A stretch of 64,000 nucleotides of DNA from an uncultured bacterium. GTDB taxonomy: Bacteria; Armatimonadota; JACIXR01. The stretch lies in assembly GCA_938041455.1 (NCBI GenBank), contig CALITO010000002.1, positions 62,001-126,000 of the forward strand. The letters are read 5' to 3'. This document shows, in pieces, positions 17,997-25,073 of this stretch (within the stretch, counting starts at the first letter, position 1; the number at the start of each line of letters is the position of its first letter). A model generated the notes under the pieces. The model ran no database searches. It saw only the letters and a program-made list of their open reading frames with translations, and was not told the origin of the DNA. Both the position numbers and the translations under genes were made by a program.

Positions 17997-20900
17997 GTTA
18001 ATTCTATATACAATCTGTCCCCCATCTGCAGGGTAAGGGGTTTAGGGAATGTCAAAGTGAGTTCTCCATCTTTCCAACTAAACCTAACATCCAATTTACT
18101 GCCTACCTTCGCTCGCTTCTCGACCAACAACCTCGCTGGTTTTTTATCTGTCTGGAGGCGAAAGGTGGAAAGGACGAGCTTGCCCCTCTTCACTGTGAGG
18201 GAATCGACCTGTTTTTCCCCCTTGACTTCCTGTGAGAAAATGCCCCAGGCGGTAGGAACGACGAATGGTGATTGGTGATTTTGGGGATTGAGCCTCGGTT
18301 TGAGGGTGAGAGAAGCGTTGGGAGCATTGTAATTAAAGCCTTGGAGGGCGAGGAGTATGGTGAGGGAATCCATTGGGCGGAAGTAGTGCATTCCGCATTC
18401 TATATGATTCCAAGTTAAACCAGCATAGTTGTAACGGTCATACACCGCCTTGACCACCTCCAACCCTTCCTTGACCATACCCTCATAGATTAAAAGAGAT
18501 GCGAACATATACTCTGTTCCCGTCCAGGGGGAACCCCACTGCCCACCTATCTCGGGCACGGTAGCCCCTCCCCTTGGCCAGGTGCCGTTCACCCAGCATT
18601 CTCCCTTCTGCCAATCTACATAAGCCATCCCCTGCTGGACTGGCTTTCTATTGTATTTATAGCAGGCAGTTATAGCGGACTTGACTTGATCCTGGGGCAG
18701 GATGTAGCCCAAATCAAGCATATTAGCATACCATTGCCCGTTCATCTGGTCCAGCATACAGCAAGTGTCCTTGCGTCCCGTCGCCAAATCGTTATAGAGG
18801 ATGAAGTATTCCCCATTCCAAAGTTCCTCTATGAAGCTTCGCCTCGCTTTCTGGTAGAGCAGAGAATAATTTTTAACCGCCTCCTCATCACCAAGCAACT
18901 TCCCCATTTCCGCAGCTGCCCGCAATCCCGCAAGCCAGACGCTCGCCACATAGACGCTCGTCCCATACATAGGCCAGCCATCATAAGTGAGAGCTGAGCC
19001 CTCTATGTTCGGTATCCCATCCCCATCCCTATCTATGGATAACTCATATTCTATAGCCCCCTTTATATGGGGCCACATCTTCTTCAAAAACTCCTTATCA
19101 CCCGTCCAGAGATAATCTCTGTAGACCATAAGTATGAACTGCGGTTCCATATCTATCCGCCAATAGCCATCGGGGACATCAAAGCGCCCCGGGAAAAAGT
19201 GGGGAATTTCTCCCTTTTCACTCTGAGCACGAGCGGTAAGGCTTATCTCTACCTTCTCCAGTTCGGGGAAGAACAAGAGGACGGGGAAGGAACCGTAATA
19301 ACTTACATCCGTAGTCTGCAGACCACAGCAGGCGTTCATCCCCTCCCAAACGCCGAATGTTCCCTCCTTTGTCCACCAAGTGCCCTTATAAAGGGTAGTG
19401 AGCGGAGCATTTATCGCATCCGCAAGCCAGTGAGGAAGAGTTGAATAGAAAGCATTATGAAAGGCGAGGGATTCATTATAAAGTTTTGAGTAGTTACTTA
19501 GGGCGTAACGGGCTACATCCTCGGCGCTCTCGAACCATTCTTCATATTTGTGGCCAAGTAAACGATCTACATAATCGTAAAGGTTAGGGAAATACCAAGA
19601 GAGAAGGAATAGGACCTCCTTCTCCTCCTTGGGAGCAAGCGTTAACTTAACCGTGAGGCATCCGTCTCTTCCCTCTTTCTGGATAACTATCCCCTTATCG
19701 GAAAACTCCCTCCAGAGGGAGGCATAGTCCTCCCAAAGGGCAGGTTGGGCGGTAGAATTGGTAGCGATGAACATACTACCCATCGTGGGCGCCTCTTTTG
19801 GAAGCCCGCTACCTAATCTATACTCAACTCCTGTGAGGTAGGAAACGATGTTGCGGAGGAGAGTATCCCAACCTGGACCTGTTGCCGGCCAACCACCCCA
19901 AACAGCAGTGGCGAAGACCATCACCTTCCCCTCACCATATTTGCCCTCTATCAGAATGGGCTGGCCGTTAGAAGCACTTGCTACCACCTTCCCCCAAGGT
20001 TTCACCGCCTCAATTTGGTTGTAACCACCTATACGGATGACATCGGGAGGCAGGTTCTGGAATACTGGATGGGAGGAATCCTCAGCCACCAATTCAACAG
20101 ATTGGTTAACGCAGTCAAAGGTGTCTTTGAAGTTTACAGGGACAATATCTTCCACGGTGGTTCCTGAAAGCTTGCCCCAACGTTCTTCATTGAAGCCATA
20201 GAAGGAATCCCATCCACCTGTGAGGAGGAAAGGCACCCCCATCCTCACCGCTTCCCGTAGTATTTTCATATTTTCCTCCCCCACAGTATCCGCCATCCTG
20301 AGGGTTTCAGCGAGCCAGACGAGGTCGTAATCCCGCTTCAACTGGGCGGGGTCATTAGTAGGCAAAACCACCCTTTCCCCTTGCACTCGCACCCAGTGAA
20401 GTTCCAAGTTCCTTGCCCTCAGTGCCTTCTCCAATTGTTGCCGATAACCCCCATTAGCAGGGCGAGCTACCACAAGGACCCTCACTGGACGGGAGAAAGA
20501 GGCAGGTTCACCCAGAGGAACACTCAAATTCACCCCATAAAATCCCCTCTGGAAGAGCAAGCGGTTGGAGACCTTTCCACTGTATCCTTCACCTATACCT
20601 ACCATATTTTGAAGGGAGAAAAGAAGAGAAGCCTCGCATTTCTTAGCGGAATCATTCTTTAACTTAAAGTGGAAGAAGGCAAGGGGAAGGGCGGAATTTT
20701 TGTAATCTTGGGGGATAAAAGGAGAGAAGGAGGTTAACTGGACCTGGATGGGCAACGCTGAGTCCAAGTAGTCGAGCCAAGCGAAGGGGAACTCACCCCT
20801 ATATTTTATTTTCTCTACTGGTGGGAGCACCTCGTGGTCCAGCTGGAGCACTCGGGCAATAGGAGCCTTTCCTTCCTCTCTCACCCTAATCGCGAAGAAG

Positions 20901-21115
20901 GAACGAGGGCTCTGATAAGGATTGGCGGTGTTGTTAAAGATTTGCCATTCTTCGAGAGCCCCATTTGGGCGTATCTCTATTGTTCCAGCCCCTAATCCAC
21001 CGAGCACTATCCCCGAACGACCGGCATAGTTAGCCTTTGTGAATTCGAAATTCGCACCCAAAAGAGGAAACACCACGAACATAGTCAACACCATTTCCCA
21101 AACCTTCAAGTTCAT
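17990..21115 (-). CDS. GH116-like glucosylceramidase/beta-glucosidase with embedded amidotransferase-like domain
   Basis: A signal-like N-terminus (VLTMFVVFPLLGANF) precedes the GH116 N-terminal beta-sandwich (GIVLGGLGAGTIEIRPNGALEEWQIFN). That domain is interrupted at about residues 208-430 by a class I glutamine amidotransferase/ThuA-like alpha/beta domain (RPVRVLVVARPA; YDLVWLAETLRMAD; GVPFLLTGGWDSFYGF; GKVMVFATAVWGG). The GH116 sequence then resumes with an (alpha/alpha)6 catalytic domain: VWEGMNACCGLQTTDVSYYGSFP (Glu near 591) and SALTYDGWPMYGTSVY (Asp near 711) match the nucleophile and acid/base regions of the family. A C-terminal beta domain closes the 1041 residues. It is probably secreted and acts on beta-linked glucose or xylose. 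It lies in an operon with the following agarase-like gene. Confidence 0.85.
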   Translation of the reverse strand: MNLKVWEMVLTMFVVFPLLGANFEFTKANYAGRSGIVLGGLGAGTIEIRPNGALEEWQIFNNTANPYQSPRSFFAIRVREEGKAPIARVLQLDHEVLPPVEKIKYRGEFPFAWLDYLDSALPIQVQLTSFSPFIPQDYKNSALPLAFFHFKLKNDSAKKCEASLLFSLQNMVGIGEGYSGKVSNRLLFQRGFYGVNLSVPLGEPASFSRPVRVLVVARPANGGYRQQLEKALRARNLELHWVRVQGERVVLPTNDPAQLKRDYDLVWLAETLRMADTVGEENMKILREAVRMGVPFLLTGGWDSFYGFNEERWGKLSGTTVEDIVPVNFKDTFDCVNQSVELVAEDSSHPVFQNLPPDVIRIGGYNQIEAVKPWGKVVASASNGQPILIEGKYGEGKVMVFATAVWGGWPATGPGWDTLLRNIVSYLTGVEYRLGSGLPKEAPTMGSMFIATNSTAQPALWEDYASLWREFSDKGIVIQKEGRDGCLTVKLTLAPKEEKEVLFLLSWYFPNLYDYVDRLLGHKYEEWFESAEDVARYALSNYSKLYNESLAFHNAFYSTLPHWLADAINAPLTTLYKGTWWTKEGTFGVWEGMNACCGLQTTDVSYYGSFPVLLFFPELEKVEISLTARAQSEKGEIPHFFPGRFDVPDGYWRIDMEPQFILMVYRDYLWTGDKEFLKKMWPHIKGAIEYELSIDRDGDGIPNIEGSALTYDGWPMYGTSVYVASVWLAGLRAAAEMGKLLGDEEAVKNYSLLYQKARRSFIEELWNGEYFILYNDLATGRKDTCCMLDQMNGQWYANMLDLGYILPQDQVKSAITACYKYNRKPVQQGMAYVDWQKGECWVNGTWPRGGATVPEIGGQWGSPWTGTEYMFASLLIYEGMVKEGLEVVKAVYDRYNYAGLTWNHIECGMHYFRPMDSLTILLALQGFNYNAPNASLTLKPRLNPQNHQSPFVVPTAWGIFSQEVKGEKQVDSLTVKRGKLVLSTFRLQTDKKPARLLVEKRAKVGSKLDVRFSWKDGELTLTFPKPLTLQMGDRLYIELTW

Positions 21116-21142
21116 CTCCTCCTTTGAAAATTATTAAACCCC

Positions 21143-22837
21143 TCAGAAGTTGGGAGGGGAACTCGTTTTCACAGGGACGAGTTTTACAGCATCAGCGACG
21201 ACATTGCCATCCGCTTTGTTGGAAAGAATTATCTGAGCTGGCGCTCCCGGCTTAAAATAAAATCGCCCTAAAAGATGCCAGCGAGAGAAATCTTTCGCCA
21301 TATTAACCGTCTTCCTTGTGATCCCTTTCCCAGAGTGTATCTCAAAAACCGCGTTTGAAGCGTGGTCCTTATTGGGGTCTTCACCAAACCAAACATACAC
21401 ATCGTAATAACCTTCCTTCTCTATCTTAGGAGACCAATAAGCCTTCTTCTCACCTCCACCCTTGTTCGCCCAAAGACTACTCCCTCCATAATCTCCTCCC
21501 GCCCTCGCTAAATACCATTCTCCCACCGTCCTGAATTGAGGAGCAGGAAAACTGTCATCTATTACTATGCTCTCTCCCTCCTCCTTTATCTCAAAAGAGG
21601 CATTAAGTCCTATTTGAACATTTCCCTTGGATTTATTGATTATGCGGGGGAAACCGATAAAACGATTGCTCGTTATTACGCCATATCGGACATCTTCACC
21701 AAGGTAAACCTGGGGGGCATCCCGATTAAAAAGGCAGCCGTTCACTATAATATCTCCGCTTAAAGCCTCAATGGCGGGTAATTTCTTTCTGTCCTTATCC
21801 CAATAATCGAAGTTGCAGTTTTGGAAGGAAATGGTCCCTTTTCCCTCTATCCTCGCTATTTGGTTGGAAGGTCCCCAAAAGGCACAATTTTGAAGTAGGA
21901 TGTTTCCTGTGTTCGTCGGCTTCACTACCACTTCTATGGGATCTTCACCAGCAAAGGAAACGAACTCGCCGTTAGTAATGAGCAGACCATAGGTAGCACA
22001 ATCCTCAACCAAGAGGGCTATTTCCGTAGCATCAGCCCCGATGCCGAGAAAATTACCATTCGCTACCCCGTTTTTCGTCCTTATGAACCTATAGCCGATT
22101 CTATAGCCAAAGCAGAAGGTGTTGAAAACATATTCCCAATCCGTCCTGCCGATGATGAAAGCCTCACCATGTTTCCAAAGATAATCTCTAATTCCGCTCT
22201 TTTCATCCCAAGTCCAAAACGGCCAGAAATGGATATTCTCCACCCGGCCGATGTCGTAGCATTGGTCTATATAGAGCCCCCGTCTTAGTGGCTGGGCGTA
22301 AAGCCCCCGAATGTAATGCCTCCCGCAGGGATGGGTTCCGAGATCGACCGCTTGATAAGGGTTCACTATCAACACATCTATGATTGAACAATTGTCTCCC
22401 CTACCCCTTATTGTCCAAGGGTAAGGGCGGATGTTATCAGGTTTCTGGTTGGGATAGAAGATGGTGACTCCCTTGAGAGTAGAACCCGTATGGAGAGTTA
22501 TGAAGGGCGTTCCATTCTCGTCTCCTTCCCCCTCCACAGCCAGGAGAGTCGTGCCCTTATATTGAGACCAAGTGCTAGGCGCTGTCCAGACCCCTTCAAG
22601 CGTTACATAGGGAGGAATGGAAAGGTGTCCTTTTATAAGATAATTCCCCCTGGGGACGAACACTATCCCTCCTCCCTCTGCTCCACAGGCATCCAGCGCC
22701 GCTTGGAAGGCGGATGTATCATCCGCTACGCCATCCCCCTTTGCCCCGAAATCCCTTACATTATAAACGCCTTCCCGCTGAGCAAAAGCACCAAAGTTTA
22801 AAAACGCAAAGACCGAGAAAAGCAAGAGTCCTTTCAT
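21143..22837 (-). CDS. Secreted pectate-lyase-3 beta-helix protein with golvesin-like C-terminal domain
   Basis: A clear signal peptide (MKGLLLFSVFAFLNFGAFA) is followed by VYNVRDFGAKGDGVADDTSAFQAALDA, the hallmark start of the Pectate_lyase_3/GH28-like right-handed beta-helix. Successive helix turns run to about residue 420. The last ~130 residues (FRTVGEWYLARAGGDYGGSSLW; YDVYVWFGED; NVVADAVKLVPV) match the golvesin C-terminal-like/xanthan-lyase accessory domain. The substrate is an unidentified polysaccharide. The gene is transcribed divergently from the GH20 gene from a strong minus-strand promoter, and precedes the GH116-like gene by 27 nt. Confidence 0.83.
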   Translation of the reverse strand: MKGLLLFSVFAFLNFGAFAQREGVYNVRDFGAKGDGVADDTSAFQAALDACGAEGGGIVFVPRGNYLIKGHLSIPPYVTLEGVWTAPSTWSQYKGTTLLAVEGEGDENGTPFITLHTGSTLKGVTIFYPNQKPDNIRPYPWTIRGRGDNCSIIDVLIVNPYQAVDLGTHPCGRHYIRGLYAQPLRRGLYIDQCYDIGRVENIHFWPFWTWDEKSGIRDYLWKHGEAFIIGRTDWEYVFNTFCFGYRIGYRFIRTKNGVANGNFLGIGADATEIALLVEDCATYGLLITNGEFVSFAGEDPIEVVVKPTNTGNILLQNCAFWGPSNQIARIEGKGTISFQNCNFDYWDKDRKKLPAIEALSGDIIVNGCLFNRDAPQVYLGEDVRYGVITSNRFIGFPRIINKSKGNVQIGLNASFEIKEEGESIVIDDSFPAPQFRTVGEWYLARAGGDYGGSSLWANKGGGEKKAYWSPKIEKEGYYDVYVWFGEDPNKDHASNAVFEIHSGKGITRKTVNMAKDFSRWHLLGRFYFKPGAPAQIILSNKADGNVVADAVKLVPVKTSSPPNF

Positions 22838-22857
22838 ATAAAATCTCTCCTTTTACC

Positions 22858-22886
22858 ATAATAGAAAGCGATCCCCGCGTGGTCAA
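22858..22886 (-). promoter_or_regulatory. Sigma70-type promoter for the pectate-lyase-like/GH116 operon
   Basis: On the minus strand, TTGACC (22886-22881) and TATTAT (22863-22858) are separated by 17 nt. The predicted transcription start is ~15 nt upstream of the ATG at 22837, with AGGAGAG between. Confidence 0.65.
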
Positions 22887-22931
22887 TTAGTTTTTTCCAA
22901 GCTCTGGTTTAACGATGTTATCATAGTTTTC

Positions 22932-22960
22932 TTGACAAGCCCCTTTATTCATCTGAAAAT
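22932..22960 (+). promoter_or_regulatory. Sigma70-type promoter for the GH20 gene
   Basis: A perfect TTGACA (22932-22937) is followed after 17 nt by GAAAAT (22955-22960), a 4/6 match. AGAAGGAGG lies upstream of the ATG at 22992. The pair of back-to-back promoters explains the divergent layout. Confidence 0.5.
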
Positions 22961-22991
22961 ATCAAAAATAATTAGAAGGAGGTTTTGAAAA

Positions 22992-25001
22992 ATGCGTGTA
23001 GAAATTGCCCTCTTCTTCCTTCTCGTGGCTTGCTTGGCTAATGCTTCCCAGCTTCGCATTATCCCTAAGCCCCAATATGAGACCATCAAACCCTTTGTCT
23101 TTGCGATAGAGAAAAAGGCACACATCGTGATTGGACAAGGATGCGATAAGACCATAGCGGAGATCCTTGGAGAAGACCTAGCAGTTCTTGGTGTTCAAAA
23201 GGAAGAAATCGCTTCCTCATTTATAAAGAAGGTGGAGAAGCCCATAATCTTCGGCATGCCTTCCCGGGACGAAAACATTGCCTCCTTCGTCAAAGAAAAG
23301 AACATAGAGGTGCCGTCGCTACCACGAGAAGGCTATCTATTGGAAGTGGAGAAGGATTATGTTCTTATCTTAGGGAAGGACGGCGACGGCGTCTTCTGGG
23401 GAATGCAAACCCTACGCCAGATGCTCTCCGGTGAGAAGGGTAAGGTGAATATTCAGGGAGCGAGGATAGTAGATTATCCTAAATTGCGCTGGAGGGGGAT
23501 AACTGATGATGTCAGCCGTGGTCCCATACCAACCTTAGAATTTATGAAGAATACCATCCGTATTTTGAGCGCCTTCAAACTCAATATGTATACACCATAT
23601 ATAGAACTTCACGCCTTCAATTTCAAATCGCATCCCGATATGTGCGCTCCGGGGGAAGGGCTTTCCCCCGATGAGATGAAAGAACTTGTGGCATATGGGC
23701 GAAAATACCATGTGGATGTTTTCCCATCCCTTCAATCCTTCGGACATTCCGATAAGCTTTTGAGTAAACCCCAGTATAGGCACTTAGCTGAGATTGAAGA
23801 AGGACCATGGAGCCTGTCTCCAGCAGTAGAAGAGACTTATTCTCTCCTTAAGGATTTATACGAAGAGTTAGCCAAAATCTTCCCTTCCCCATTTTTCAAC
23901 ATAAATTGTGACGAAACCTATGATTTAGGTCAGGGCAAAAGCAAACCTATAGCGGACGAGATTGGACCCCAAAATCTCTATCTCCAGCATATAACAAGGC
24001 TTTATAATATGCTTAAGGAAAAGGGGAAAAGGGTAATGTTCTGGGGAGACATCGCCCTCCATTATAAGGAAATAATACCCAAGCTCCCTTCCGCTATCAT
24101 CGTCCTTAACTGGGATTATGGGGGCGCACCATCCTTCGAGTGGAGATTGAAGCCGTTTTACGATGCTGGATTAGAACAGTTCGTCTGCCCAGGCGTTTCC
24201 TGCTGGAGTCGCATCTTTCCCGATTTTGAGAACGCAACGATGAACATTGACAACTTCGTTAGGGATGGCGTGAAATACAAAGTGAGGGGAATGCTCAATA
24301 CAACCTGGGATGATGACGGGGAGAACCTTTTCGGTTATAACTGGTATGGCATAGTCTTCGGCGCAGAGGCTGCGTGGAAGGGTGGTAATGTGGATAGAGG
24401 AGATTTCGATAGCCGATTTGATAACGCCTTCTTCGGCTCCTCTACCCATATTGTGGAAGCGATTAACCTCCTCAGCCAAACTAACCATTTTATGGCTCCC
24501 GGTATGTCTCCCGATAACTTTTTCTGGGAGGACCCCCTCAACTCCCTAACGCGTGCAGATGCTCTGGAAAAAGCAAGGGAGATAAAATTAAGGGCAGAGA
24601 GAGCTTTGAGTATTTTGGGAGAGGATAAGGGGAAGGTGAAGAAGAACAAGACCGCTATACCCTACCTTGTCTTTGCTGCAAATAGACTACTTTTCCTTGC
24701 AGATAAGATAATAGGAATGGCGGATGTTCTATCCTTTTATAATTCGGCTCGGGAAAATCCCAGCGAGGGAAAAGAAAAACTTGAACGAGCACAAGGTATC
24801 CTCCAGAACCTTATAGACCACCTATATAAGCTGAGGGAGAACTATAAGACGCTTTGGTTAGCGGAGAATCTCCCCTTCTTCCTACACAACAATTTAGAGA
24901 AATATAATGGCTTAATAAGGTATCTTGAAGCAAAGAGAGAGCAGGTTTTAAAGGCAAAGGAGGCAATAGGTAAGGGCGAAGCATTACCCCCTCTGGAATG
25001 A
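22992..25001 (+). CDS. Secreted GH20 beta-N-acetylhexosaminidase
   Basis: The protein has a signal peptide (VEIALFFLLVACLANA), then the GH20b N-terminal domain (QLRIIPKPQYE; GDGVFWGMQTLRQML) and the GH20 TIM barrel (LRWRGITDDVSRGPIPTLEFMKNTI). The catalytic Asp-Glu pair of substrate-assisted catalysis is D307-E308 in NINCDETYDLG. About 180 further residues, largely helical, follow the barrel. It should release terminal GlcNAc or GalNAc from glycans or glycoconjugates outside the cell. The start has an excellent GAAGGAGG site 9 nt upstream. Its neighbours are other glycosidases. Confidence 0.9.
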   Translation: MRVEIALFFLLVACLANASQLRIIPKPQYETIKPFVFAIEKKAHIVIGQGCDKTIAEILGEDLAVLGVQKEEIASSFIKKVEKPIIFGMPSRDENIASFVKEKNIEVPSLPREGYLLEVEKDYVLILGKDGDGVFWGMQTLRQMLSGEKGKVNIQGARIVDYPKLRWRGITDDVSRGPIPTLEFMKNTIRILSAFKLNMYTPYIELHAFNFKSHPDMCAPGEGLSPDEMKELVAYGRKYHVDVFPSLQSFGHSDKLLSKPQYRHLAEIEEGPWSLSPAVEETYSLLKDLYEELAKIFPSPFFNINCDETYDLGQGKSKPIADEIGPQNLYLQHITRLYNMLKEKGKRVMFWGDIALHYKEIIPKLPSAIIVLNWDYGGAPSFEWRLKPFYDAGLEQFVCPGVSCWSRIFPDFENATMNIDNFVRDGVKYKVRGMLNTTWDDDGENLFGYNWYGIVFGAEAAWKGGNVDRGDFDSRFDNAFFGSSTHIVEAINLLSQTNHFMAPGMSPDNFFWEDPLNSLTRADALEKAREIKLRAERALSILGEDKGKVKKNKTAIPYLVFAANRLLFLADKIIGMADVLSFYNSARENPSEGKEKLERAQGILQNLIDHLYKLRENYKTLWLAENLPFFLHNNLEKYNGLIRYLEAKREQVLKAKEAIGKGEALPPLE

Positions 25002-25006
25002 TGTAA

Positions 25007-25024
25007 AGGGACGCGAAGCGCCCT
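25007..25024 (+). other. Small hairpin after the GH20 gene
   Basis: AGGG-A-CGC pairs with GCG-CCCT around a GAA loop (7 bp with one bulged A). A run of six T lies ~15 nt further on (25039-25044), too far away for a classical intrinsic terminator. It might weakly terminate GH20 transcription or have no role. Confidence 0.3.
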
Positions 25025-25073
25025 CCTAATAGGATTACTTTTTTCTCGTAAATCCTTTATTATTTAATTTATA

